Of a stretch of DNA of 64,000 bases, positions 28,562 to 36,965 are shown in pieces. Positions within the stretch are counted from its first letter, which is position 1, and every line of letters begins with the position of its first letter. The position numbers and the translations under genes are program-made. The notes beneath the pieces were generated by a model. The model was given only the letters and a program-made list of their open reading frames with translations, did no database searches and had not been told where the DNA came from. This DNA comes from Flavimobilis rhizosphaerae (lineage in GTDB: Bacteria > Actinomycetota > Actinomycetes > Actinomycetales > Cellulomonadaceae), in NCBI RefSeq assembly GCF_014852685.1, contig NZ_JACZDF010000004.1:186001-250000 (forward strand). Reading direction: 5' to 3'.

Positions 28562-29638
28562 ATGTCTGAGGCGCCCGAAGGCTGGAAGAGGGTGCCCGGC
28601 ACGTTCTTGATAAGGGAGAACTCCGACCTCTCCGAGTCCCACGTGCTTCCTGGACAAAAGAGCCCTCTCGCGCGCGACCGGACGACAGGCGAGCTGTCTC
28701 AAGTGGTGATCCTAGACGAGGATGAGCCGGACGACGAGTACGACGAGCCCGAGCCGTGGCTCACCTGCGACGAGCGCGGGTCCGGGGCTGCACAAGAGGA
28801 CGCCCCTGATATATCTGCCCTCGTTCCCTGGGCGCTCGTTGCTGCAGCCGGCGTTGTCATTGGCGTGAGGGCCGTTCAGAAGTCTCGCGAGAAGCGGCGA
28901 AGTGCCGATACTGCACACACGACCGCCGGGCGTGTGGGCGGTGTTCCTGCCGGATGGTACGAGATTCCGGGTGCCCCGGGGCGTCTGCGCTATTGGACTG
29001 GCCTCGCGTGGACGGATGATTACGCTCAACGGGCGGTTTCCGCTCCTCGTATCGAGGCGGACTGGTATCCCGACCCCTCGAATGCTGCACAGGTGCGCTA
29101 CTGGAATGGAACTTCCTGGACGCACCATGTCGCGCAAGCGCCGGGAACCGTGACGGCGCCAGCGGACTGGTATCCCGACCCGGCGAGTCCAGCACATCTC
29201 CGCTATTGGGATGGACGGTCGTGGACGGACCATGTCTCGAGCGGCCGCGCGTCTGGCGTCACGGCTCACCAAGGTCGTACTCTCCCAGTGGGAAGCGGAC
29301 ATGTCGTCGCGAGCCCTGAGCCCAAGATCAGCATGACGAGCGCCGAGTGGAAGTCACACGTCGAGGCATGGCTCCACGCGGGTGTGGTCCATCAGGAACT
29401 GTGGCATCGGCTGTCCCACGCGTATATCGAGGACGCTGACGCCGCGACCTTGGAAGCTCAGCGCCGCATGGAGGCGCTTTCTCCGGATGAAGGCGCACGG
29501 CGCATCACGTTGTTGCTCGAGGCCAACCCCGGACTGCGGCAACGGGCGTCGCTCATTGACCTCACTAGGCTCCTCGGCAACATCGGGGGCGAGCCGCTGG
29601 TAGTCGAAAGGAATGTTGGGCCCTACAACCATCGATGA
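28562..29638 (+). CDS. Membrane protein with three DUF2510 repeats
   Basis: A 358-residue protein. An acidic N-terminal region (1-80) leads to one hydrophobic segment (about 85-102, A-L-V-P-W-A-L-V-A-A-A-G-V-V-I-G-V). Three DUF2510 units follow at about 130-154, 166-190 and 201-225, each reading W-Y-x-x-P ... R-Y-W-x-G-x-x-W-T. The last 110 residues form a helical region with no recognised domain. DUF2510 is a short actinomycete module of unknown function, often joined to TM2 in one protein; here the two modules sit on adjacent genes. Codon use again differs from the core genes. Confidence 0.82.
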   Translation: MSEAPEGWKRVPGTFLIRENSDLSESHVLPGQKSPLARDRTTGELSQVVILDEDEPDDEYDEPEPWLTCDERGSGAAQEDAPDISALVPWALVAAAGVVIGVRAVQKSREKRRSADTAHTTAGRVGGVPAGWYEIPGAPGRLRYWTGLAWTDDYAQRAVSAPRIEADWYPDPSNAAQVRYWNGTSWTHHVAQAPGTVTAPADWYPDPASPAHLRYWDGRSWTDHVSSGRASGVTAHQGRTLPVGSGHVVASPEPKISMTSAEWKSHVEAWLHAGVVHQELWHRLSHAYIEDADAATLEAQRRMEALSPDEGARRITLLLEANPGLRQRASLIDLTRLLGNIGGEPLVVERNVGPYNHR

Positions 29639-29687
29639 GCCCGGTGGCACAGGCGCGTAGCCCCGGGAAGTGCTCAGGCGTCTCCCG

Positions 29688-30668
29688 TCAGGACAGGCGG
29701 CGCAGCGTCCTCACGTTGCGGGTGGTCGTCGCCGAGAAGTGCGCGCGGGCGAGCGTGCGGGCGAGCGGGGTCGTGAGCGACGAGCCGCGCGGGCAGCGCC
29801 ACCACAGCGCGTCGAGGCCAACCTCGGCGAGACGGGCCGCGAGGGCCGCGTCCGGGTGCTGCCAGCTCTCGACGAGGTCGCCGCGCTCGGCGTCGCGCTC
29901 GGCCCCGCCGACGAGGAAGCTCGCCGCGACGACCGAGCACACCTCGGTGCGACCGGTGCGCTCGCGCAGTTCCGTCACGCGTGCGGCCGCCTCCTCGTTC
30001 GCGGCGAGCTGCTCGGAGAGCGTCCTGCGGGTCGCGGCGCGGGCTCGCACCTCGGCGAGGCGTGTCCCGGCGGGTGCGTCGTCGGCCTCCGTGGGTGCGG
30101 GGTGCGGGCTTCCCGGCAGGGGAGCGGACGGCTCTGCCGGCTCGGTCCCGGGCGAGGCGGCTCGCGGCACTCGTCCGGGTGCGGGGTCGTCCGCTCCGTC
30201 GTCCCGGCCGGACACCCCGGCGGCCGTCATCTGGGTGGCCGTCGCACCCGCGTCGGCCGCAGCTGCGTCGGCCGTGAGGTTCTCCTCGGTCGCGGTCGTT
30301 GCCTCGCGCAGCAGCCCGGGCGTCGTCGAGAACGCCACGTACGTGTGCCACAGGTCGTCGTCGGGCCAGGGCGCACCTGCGGCGAGCTCGCCGACGAGAG
30401 TGAGCGGTACGAGCGCGACGAGCGCTTCGTAGCCGAATCGCTCACCGATCGCCTGCTCGAGCCGTGCGCGGGTCGTGCCGACGGGCGTCGCCGCGGGCGC
30501 GTCGAGCAGGACGTTCCCGCTCGCGAGGACCGTGCGGACGTTGCGGACGTCGAGGGTCCCGACGAGGTCGCGCAGCTCGTACATGGGGATGTTGCGGCCC
30601 CCGACGTTGACGCCGCGCAGCAGCGCGGCGAGGCGGACGTCGTCGGCAGCGAGCTCGGGTGCTGGCAT
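29688..30668 (-). CDS. DUF1697 family protein with large central insertion
   Basis: A 326-residue protein; DUF1697 proteins are usually about 180 residues. The N-terminal half is typical: A-A-L-L-R-G-V-N-V-G-G near residue 14, M-Y-E-L-R-D-L, N-V-R-T-V-L-A-S-G-N-V. The C-terminal end is typical too: S-L-T-T-P-L-A-R-T-L ... T-T-R-N-V-R-T. Between them lie more than 100 residues of A/P/T/D-rich, probably disordered sequence plus a short helical stretch. No biochemical function is known. The start at 30668 is chosen from homology and a TACCGT box 6 bases upstream. Confidence 0.8.
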   Translation of the reverse strand: MPAPELAADDVRLAALLRGVNVGGRNIPMYELRDLVGTLDVRNVRTVLASGNVLLDAPAATPVGTTRARLEQAIGERFGYEALVALVPLTLVGELAAGAPWPDDDLWHTYVAFSTTPGLLREATTATEENLTADAAAADAGATATQMTAAGVSGRDDGADDPAPGRVPRAASPGTEPAEPSAPLPGSPHPAPTEADDAPAGTRLAEVRARAATRRTLSEQLAANEEAAARVTELRERTGRTEVCSVVAASFLVGGAERDAERGDLVESWQHPDAALAARLAEVGLDALWWRCPRGSSLTTPLARTLARAHFSATTTRNVRTLRRLS

Positions 30669-30674
30669 GGTCTG

Positions 30675-30680
30675 ACGGTA
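30675..30680 (-). promoter_or_regulatory. -10 box TACCGT for leaderless DUF1697 gene
   Basis: On the minus strand TACCGT stands exactly 6 bases before the ATG at 30668, with no ribosome site in between. Confidence 0.5.
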
Positions 30681-30815
30681 GCGCGCGCGCACGCGTGCAG
30701 CACGGGGCAGGCCGTGAGAAAGGCTGGGGCGCGGACGGCCGCGCACGCTGCGTGGGCAGCCGGTGATCACGGAGAACCGGCCGCCCGCACGGACGTGCGA
30801 CGTCCGTGAGCGACG

Positions 30816-33548
30816 TCAGGCCTGGGCGAGGACGAACGGCAGGACCGAGGCCGCCCCGACCTGGCGGAGCATGCGCGCGGCGACCGTGAGCGTCCAGCCG
30901 GACTCCGTGAAGTCGTCGACGAGGAGCACGGACCGACCGGGCAGGCCCGCGAGGGCGGCCTCGCTGAGGCGCGGCTGAAGCCGCTGGACGACACCCGCGA
31001 GCCGGAGCGCCGAGTTGACGTCGTGCCGTCCGGCAGGAGTCCCGGGCGCGGGTGCAATCTCGCCGACGACCGGCTTGCCGAGGTACCGGCCGAGACCGTG
31101 CGCGAGGTGGGTGACGAGCTGGGGCCGGGTCGCAGACGCGACGAGGACGATGCCGTCGATCGCGCGGACCGCGGGCCACTCGTCGAGCGCCCGCGCGGCG
31201 GCCGTGCGCAGCGCGCGCGGCACCTCGCCGTCGGCGGTCGTCGGCGCGAAGAGCTCACGCAGGGGAGCCGACCAGCCGAGACCGTCGAGGCGTGCGACGG
31301 CGCGTCCGGGCTCGGCGAGCTCGTCGGCGGGCAGTCGCCCGGCCAGCTCGATGCCGAGGTTCGCCATGCCGCTCGGCCACTGGCGCCGGGCCGAGATCTC
31401 GATGCCGGGACGGTCCATGCGCTCGCGGGCCGTCGTGATCGCAGTGCGGTCGGGCAGCGGTGGGAGCGTCACGGTGCCGCAGCGGTCGCACCGGCCGCAG
31501 CGCCAGCCGGCCTCGAGCTCAGGGTCGTCGAGCTGTGCGCGGAGGAACGCCATGCGGCAGCCGTCGGTGCGCTGGTAGTCGAGCATCGCGCGCTGCTCGC
31601 GCAGCCGAGCCGCGTCGACGCGCCGGTAGCGCTCGGCGTCGTACGCCCACGGCTGGCCGGTGGCGGTCCATCCGCCGCGGACGCGCTTGACGGCGCCGTC
31701 GACGTCGAGGACCTTGAGCATCGTCTCGAGCCGGGCGCGCTTGAGGTCAACGTGGGTTTCGAGCTGCGGCAGTGACATGGTGCCGTTCTGCGCGAGCGTG
31801 TCGATGACCGTGCGGACCTGCTGCTCGGAGGGGAAGGCGAGCGACCCGAAGTACTCCCAGATCCGCTGGTCCTCCTCGCCCGGGACGAGGACGACGGTCG
31901 CGCGGTCGACGCCACGCCCGGCACGGCCGACCTGCTGGTAGTACGCGATGGGTGAGCTCGGGGCGCCGAGGTGGATGACGAAACCGAGGTCGGGTTTGTC
32001 GAAACCCATGCCGAGTGCGCTCGTCGCGACGAGCGCCTTGACGCGGTCGGCCTTGAGGTCTGCCTCGAGCTGCTCGCGCTCGGCGGTGTCGGTGCGGCCC
32101 GTGTAGGCGCGGACCTCGTGGCCTGCGGCACGCAGCTGCTCGGCGACCTGCTCGGCCGCTGAGACGGTGAGGCAGTAGACGATGCCCGAGCCCGGAAGCA
32201 CACTCAGCGCGTCGATGAGCCAGGCGACGCGTGTCGGCTGGTCGGTAACGGGCAGGACGGCGAGGTGGAGTGAGGCGCGGTCGAGCGTGCCGCGCAGCAC
32301 GAGGACGTCCTCACCCTCGGGCGCGCTCGCGTGGACCGCGAGCTGCTCGGCGACGTCGTGCGTGACGCGCTCGTTCGCGGTCGCGGTCGTCGCGAGCACG
32401 GGGATGCCTGCGGGGAGGTTCGCGACGAGGTCGCGGATACGCCGGTAGTCAGGCCGGAAGTCGTGGCCCCAGTCGGAGATGCAGTGCGCCTCGTCGACGA
32501 CGACGAGGCCCGCGTCCGCCGCGAGGCGGGGGAGCACGGTGTCGCGGAAGTCGGGGTTGTTGAGCCGCTCGGGGGAGCACAGGAGGACGTCGACCTCGCC
32601 CGCCGCGATCTGCTCGTGGATGTCGTCCCACTCGGTGACGTTCGAGGAGTTGATCGTCACCGCGCGGATGCCCGCGCGCTCGGCCGCCGCGACCTGGTCG
32701 CGCATGAGCGCAAGCAGCGGGGAGACGATGACCGTAGGGCCCTCGCCCGCCTCGCGCAGCAGCGAGGTTGCGACGAAGTACACGGCCGACTTGCCCCAGC
32801 CGGTGCGCTGGACGACGAGCACGCGCCGCTGGCGCGCGACGAGCGCCTCAATGGCCGTCCACTGGTCCTCGCGCAGGCGCGCGTCGTCACGTCCGACGAG
32901 GCGGCGCAGGACAGCCTCGGCCGCCTCACGGCCGACGACACCGTCGAGGCTCGCGCGCTCGCGGGGAGCACGGGGTGCTACATGCCCGACGGTCGCGCTG
33001 CTACCGGCGGGGGAGCGGCGCTCGACGGGGGCGGGGCCCCACGCGTCGTCGGGCGGCGGTGGGACATCGTCCCAGTCGACCGGCGGCTCACCGAGCGGAA
33101 TGCCGTCGTCCCAGACGACGGTCTCGGCCTGAGGCGCGGCCTGAGCGGGTTCGGGTCGCGCGGATACAGGCTCCGCCGGCGCGAGAGATGCCGACGCGTC
33201 GATGGGGGCCGACGAGCCCGGGGCGTCGGGCGCCGCGGCAACCGCAGACGCGACGGCCGGGGGAGCCGGTGCCACAGGGTCCGGCGCGAGTGACGAGCCG
33301 CGCGACCACGCGGGCTCGGCGGGTCCGTCGTGCTCGGCGAGCTTGCGTGCGTCGAGCGAGCTCGCGCCCCAGCCCGGGCCGGTGTCTTCGATGTGGCGGC
33401 GTGGACGTCCTTCGAGAAGGGACCAGTCGGGCTCGACGCCCCAGCGGCCCGGGGTCCCCTTGGGCTCGCGCGCAGGCTCGGGCGCAGACTCCGGTTGCGC
33501 CTGATCGGTCGAGGTCGTCTCGTCGGGCAGGTGGATCTCGTCGGACAC
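30816..33548 (-). CDS. RecQ-family ATP-dependent DNA helicase with C-terminal PRTase-like domain
   Basis: A 910-residue protein. Residues 1-200 are a disordered, Ala/Pro/Glu-rich extension. The superfamily 2 helicase core has Walker A Q-R-T-G-W-G-K253-S and the DEAH box D352-E-A-H355 followed by C-I-S-D-W-G-H-D-F-R. The RecQ zinc-binding region (Y-Q-R-T-D-G-C-R, then C-G-R-C-D-R-C) follows. The last 170 residues resemble a type I phosphoribosyltransferase: V-L-L-V-D-D-F-T-E-S-G-W-T near residue 876 matches the PRPP-binding loop. The GTG start is chosen over an ATG-equivalent 10 codons upstream because TAGGCT lies 7 bases before it. Confidence 0.9.
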   Translation of the reverse strand: MSDEIHLPDETTSTDQAQPESAPEPAREPKGTPGRWGVEPDWSLLEGRPRRHIEDTGPGWGASSLDARKLAEHDGPAEPAWSRGSSLAPDPVAPAPPAVASAVAAAPDAPGSSAPIDASASLAPAEPVSARPEPAQAAPQAETVVWDDGIPLGEPPVDWDDVPPPPDDAWGPAPVERRSPAGSSATVGHVAPRAPRERASLDGVVGREAAEAVLRRLVGRDDARLREDQWTAIEALVARQRRVLVVQRTGWGKSAVYFVATSLLREAGEGPTVIVSPLLALMRDQVAAAERAGIRAVTINSSNVTEWDDIHEQIAAGEVDVLLCSPERLNNPDFRDTVLPRLAADAGLVVVDEAHCISDWGHDFRPDYRRIRDLVANLPAGIPVLATTATANERVTHDVAEQLAVHASAPEGEDVLVLRGTLDRASLHLAVLPVTDQPTRVAWLIDALSVLPGSGIVYCLTVSAAEQVAEQLRAAGHEVRAYTGRTDTAEREQLEADLKADRVKALVATSALGMGFDKPDLGFVIHLGAPSSPIAYYQQVGRAGRGVDRATVVLVPGEEDQRIWEYFGSLAFPSEQQVRTVIDTLAQNGTMSLPQLETHVDLKRARLETMLKVLDVDGAVKRVRGGWTATGQPWAYDAERYRRVDAARLREQRAMLDYQRTDGCRMAFLRAQLDDPELEAGWRCGRCDRCGTVTLPPLPDRTAITTARERMDRPGIEISARRQWPSGMANLGIELAGRLPADELAEPGRAVARLDGLGWSAPLRELFAPTTADGEVPRALRTAAARALDEWPAVRAIDGIVLVASATRPQLVTHLAHGLGRYLGKPVVGEIAPAPGTPAGRHDVNSALRLAGVVQRLQPRLSEAALAGLPGRSVLLVDDFTESGWTLTVAARMLRQVGAASVLPFVLAQA

Positions 33549-33555
33549 GAGCACC

Positions 33556-33561
33556 AGCCTA
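33556..33561 (-). promoter_or_regulatory. -10 box TAGGCT for leaderless recQ-like gene
   Basis: TAGGCT on the minus strand lies 7 bases before the GTG at 33548, supporting that start. Confidence 0.45.
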
Positions 33562-33596
33562 CGGACCGCCACCGACACCCGAGCACCGGCTGTGGA

Positions 33597-34190
33597 TTAC
33601 CCCGCAGATTCCAGCGCGATCCCGCTACGCGCAACGCCTTCGGTGAGCGCGTCCAGCTCGAAGGCCTGGACCGGACCGAGTGCGCCCGCGCCGGTGATCT
33701 CGCCGTTCGCCGCTTGCGCGGCGGCCCACGCGAGGAACTGCGCGGTGAAGGTGAAACCCTCAATGCCTCTCAGTTCCGTCCGGTGCAGACAAGTCCCATC
33801 CGGCGCCATGGCTTCGGCGATGACAACCGATGACCCAGCGGCACGGTTGCTCTCGCTCGGCCCGCCCGATGATCCCGGGGAGGTTCGCGCGACGACGCTG
33901 CGGATACCCCGCGCGAGTGGCCCGACACGCATGCCCGCGCTGATGACGGCAGAGGCGGCGGGAACGAAGGGGGAGACACCACCGAGCAGGCCGAGGCCCA
34001 CGTCGACGCGCTGAAGCTGCGGAAAGAGCTGCGGCAGGGTGAGGTGTTCGGTTCCGCCCACACTGAGCACTCAGCGCGTCCGGCCTGCACCCACGTCGAT
34101 TGCCGCCGCCACGGCGGCGTCTCCCCACCGCAGGATGGGTCCGACGGTGGAGATCAACACGTCGCCCGCCCCAAGCGATGGGTCGAGCGG
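33597..34190 (-). pseudogene. Decayed saccharopine dehydrogenase-like (reductase) gene
   Basis: Read leftward, one frame first gives G-A-G-D-V-L-I-S-T-V-G-P-I-L-R-W-G-D-A-A-V, the part of the NAD(P)-binding domain typical of the saccharopine dehydrogenase/trans-acting enoyl reductase family. It then hits TGA at 34071-34073 and resumes in the same frame with S-V-G-G-T-E-H-L-T-L-P and, at the end, W-A-A-A-Q-A-A-N-G-E-I-T-G-A-G-A-L-G-P, the C-terminal part of the same family. The start of the Rossmann domain and roughly 150 central residues are missing. The GTG at 34070 could start a 157-residue remnant. The right end is approximate. Confidence 0.7.
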
Positions 34191-34310
34191 GCGCCGTCGC
34201 GGGTATTCTGACGTCGCCGCTGTTGACCACGAGTGCGCAGGTCGCAGAGGGCGCCACGGGCCACTGCGCCCGGCCACGGAGCGTTCGACGTCGAGGAGCG
34301 AGGTCATCGC

Positions 34311-36884
34311 ATGGACTTCCGCCGAGCGAGTACGGGCCTGACTGGCCTCGACGAGGTCTTTGACGGGCTGCGCCTCGGTGACAACGTCGTGTGGCAGGCC
34401 GACAGCGTCGCCGCCTACCGCGACGTGGTGACCCCGTACGTCGCCCAGGCGCGCCATGACGGCCGACGCCTCGTCTACGTGAGGTTTGGGCAGGACGCAC
34501 CACTCATCGATGACCTCACCGGGATCGAGGTCCACGAACTCGATCCGTCGTTGGGCTTTGAGCTGTTCGCACGGACGGTGCACCAGATCATCGCGGAGGC
34601 GGGCCGGTACGTCTTCTACGTCTTCGACGCGCTGACTGACCTGCTGGGGTCGTGGCACTCGGACATGGCGGTCAACAACTTCTTCAAGGTGACGTGCCCG
34701 TTCCTCTATGAGCTCGATACGGTCGCGTACTTCTGCCTCGTGCGGAGTCGGCATACCGTCGAGACCCTCTCCGGTGTCCGGGACACGACCCAGCTTCTGC
34801 TGGACCTCATGCAGATCGACGGCGAGACGTACGTGCACCCGCTCAAGGCGTGGGGCAGGCACAGCCCGACGATGTTCTTCCCTCACCTCATTCAGGGAGA
34901 TGAGGCGACGTCGATCACGTCGAGTGGGGCGTCGGCCCGGCTCTTTGCCGCCCTCAACGTGCCGCAGGATCGCACTGACCCGTGGCGCTTGCTGCTTGAC
35001 GAGGGGTGGCAGACGCTGCACACCGGCGACGCAGCAGCGCAGGACGCTGCGAAGGAACTCCTGCTGCAGGTTCTTCTGGCGCGTGACGCACGGATGCTGC
35101 AACTGTGCCGCGAATCCCTCACCCTGGCCGACATTCTCACGATCGGATCGCGGGAGATCGGCTCGGGGTACGTCGGCGGCAAGAGCGTCGGCATGCTCGT
35201 TGCCCGCGCCATCCTCGAGCGCGCCCCGGCGGAGCCCGGCACGACGCCACTTGCCGAGAGGCTCGAACCGCACGACTCCTACTACCTCGGCTCGGACCTC
35301 TTCTACACGTACATCATCGCCAACGGCTGGTGGAAGGACTGGACCCGGCAGAAGACCCCGGAGGGGTACTACGAGGCCGGCGCCGAACTGCACCGCAAGC
35401 TTGCCACCGGCCACTTCCCGCCGTGGGCGCGCGAGCAGTTCTGGCGGATGCTCGAGTACTTCGGTCAGTCGCCGATCATCGTGCGCTCGAGCTCGCTGCT
35501 CGAGGACAACTACGGCAACGCCTTCGCGGGGAAGTACGAAAGCGTGTTCTGCGCGAACCAGGGCACGCCCGAGGACCGGCACCAGGCGTTCGAGGACGCC
35601 GTGCGCACCGTGTATGCGAGCGCGATGAGCCCGGAGGCGCTTGAGTACCGGCGCAACCGGGGCCTGGGCGAGGCCGACGAGCAGATGGCGATCCTCGTGC
35701 AGCGGGTCTCCGGCGACCATCACGGAGAGTCCTTCTTCCCGCATGCGGCGGGCGTCGGCAACTCCTCGAACCTCTACGTGTGGGACCCGGACATTGACCC
35801 CGACGCCGGCATGGTGCGCCTCGTCCTGGGGCTGGGCACCCGCGCCGTCGACCGGACCACACAGGACTACGCGCACGTCGTCGCGCTCGACAACCCGCTG
35901 CGCCGCACCCGGGTCGAGGTCGATGACCTCGCTCGGTATTCCCAGCGGCAGGTCGACGTGCTGTCCATCGTGGACGACGAACTCACGACGGTGGCCGCAC
36001 GGGATCTCGTGCAGACCGACATCAAGGCGGACTGGTCCCTGTTCGCGAGCCCCGACGAGGGCTGGGCGGCGCGACTGCGTGAACTCGGCAGGCCCGTGAC
36101 CGGGCCGCCGCCGATGATTCTCGACTTCGCGGGACTCCTGCGTCGTACCGAACTAGCGGAGTGGCTGAAGCGCGCGCTCGCGACGCTCGCGGCCGCGTAC
36201 GGGTACCCCGTCGACATCGAGTTCACTGTCAATCTTCTGGACGACGGCGACTTCCGGGTCAACGTCGTCCAATGCCGGCCGCTCCAGACCAGGTCGCTGG
36301 GCCCGGCGGTCCCGATGCCCCAGCTTGAGGACACCCGCGACTGCTTCTTCGCCACCGACGGCGACTTCATGGGCGGCAACGTGCAACTCCCGCTCGAGTA
36401 CGTCGTGGTCGTGCGTCCGGCGGAATACCTCGCGCTCGACCAGCAGAGCCGCCACGCCGTCGGCCGGCAGGTCGGAGTGCTCAACCGCATGCTGCGCTCG
36501 CGGTCGTTCCTGCTCATGGGGCCCGGCCGTTGGGGTACGACGATGCCGTCGTTGGGTGTGCCGGTGAACTTCGCCGAGATCTGCCACGCGGCCGTGCTGT
36601 GCGAGATGACGTACGAGGAATTCCAGCCGGAGCTCAGTTATGGCAGCCACTTCTTCCAGGACCTCGTGGAGTCGCAGATCTTCTACGCGGCGCTGTTCGT
36701 CGAGCAGCCCGGCGTGACGCTCAACCTTGCGCAGGTGCTTGACCTGCCCAACGAACTGACGTCGCTCGATTCTTCGGCAGTGCTCGACGAAGTCATCCAC
36801 GTGGCGCGCGTCGAGGGCATGACGTTGCATAGCGATGTTGTGGGTCAGCGGCTCATCTGCACGAGTGGGGGAGCGGCGCGGTAA
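34311..36884 (+). CDS. KaiC-like/PEP-pyruvate-binding domain fusion protein
   Basis: An 857-residue protein of unknown function. Residues 1-190 resemble a KaiC/RadA-type ATPase (T-G-L-T-G-L-D-E-V-F-D-G-L-R-L-G-D-N-V at the start; Walker-B-like V-F-Y-V-F-D-A-L-T-D near 103), but the P-loop is lost: W-Q-A-D-S-V-A-A-Y-R replaces G-x-x-G-x-G-K-T. Residues 280-660 are the N-terminal ATP-grasp part of pyruvate phosphate dikinase/PEP synthase: G-G-K-S-V-G-M near 289, I-V-R-S-S-S-L-L-E-D near 390, V-V-Q-C-R-P-L-Q-T near 651. A third region has G-P-G-R-W-G-T near 737 and S-H-F-F-Q-D. The phosphohistidine and PEP-barrel domains are absent, so it cannot be a complete PEP synthase. GAGGAGCGAGG ribosome site upstream. 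Confidence 0.8.
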   Translation: MDFRRASTGLTGLDEVFDGLRLGDNVVWQADSVAAYRDVVTPYVAQARHDGRRLVYVRFGQDAPLIDDLTGIEVHELDPSLGFELFARTVHQIIAEAGRYVFYVFDALTDLLGSWHSDMAVNNFFKVTCPFLYELDTVAYFCLVRSRHTVETLSGVRDTTQLLLDLMQIDGETYVHPLKAWGRHSPTMFFPHLIQGDEATSITSSGASARLFAALNVPQDRTDPWRLLLDEGWQTLHTGDAAAQDAAKELLLQVLLARDARMLQLCRESLTLADILTIGSREIGSGYVGGKSVGMLVARAILERAPAEPGTTPLAERLEPHDSYYLGSDLFYTYIIANGWWKDWTRQKTPEGYYEAGAELHRKLATGHFPPWAREQFWRMLEYFGQSPIIVRSSSLLEDNYGNAFAGKYESVFCANQGTPEDRHQAFEDAVRTVYASAMSPEALEYRRNRGLGEADEQMAILVQRVSGDHHGESFFPHAAGVGNSSNLYVWDPDIDPDAGMVRLVLGLGTRAVDRTTQDYAHVVALDNPLRRTRVEVDDLARYSQRQVDVLSIVDDELTTVAARDLVQTDIKADWSLFASPDEGWAARLRELGRPVTGPPPMILDFAGLLRRTELAEWLKRALATLAAAYGYPVDIEFTVNLLDDGDFRVNVVQCRPLQTRSLGPAVPMPQLEDTRDCFFATDGDFMGGNVQLPLEYVVVVRPAEYLALDQQSRHAVGRQVGVLNRMLRSRSFLLMGPGRWGTTMPSLGVPVNFAEICHAAVLCEMTYEEFQPELSYGSHFFQDLVESQIFYAALFVEQPGVTLNLAQVLDLPNELTSLDSSAVLDEVIHVARVEGMTLHSDVVGQRLICTSGGAAR

Positions 36885-36965
36885 CTGTCTGGGTGTGTAA
36901 CGTCGTTCTATCGCCTTGAGTTTCATGGCAAGCATTGCGTCGAGGGCGATGTTTTCGACGGTCAC
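36885..36965 (-). pseudogene. 5' fragment of a truncated downstream gene
   Basis: A GTG at 36965 overlaps the stop of the next gene to the right by 4 bases (GTGA) and opens a frame reading V-T-V-E-N-I-A-L-D-A-M-L-A-M-K-L-K-A-I-E-R-R-Y. This resembles the L-A-M-K-L-x-A segment of AbiEii/DUF6036-type nucleotidyltransferases. After about 27 codons it runs into the 3' end of the convergent fusion gene, where the frame is only antisense sequence. It looks like the stump of a second cistron. The family guess is weak. Confidence 0.35.
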
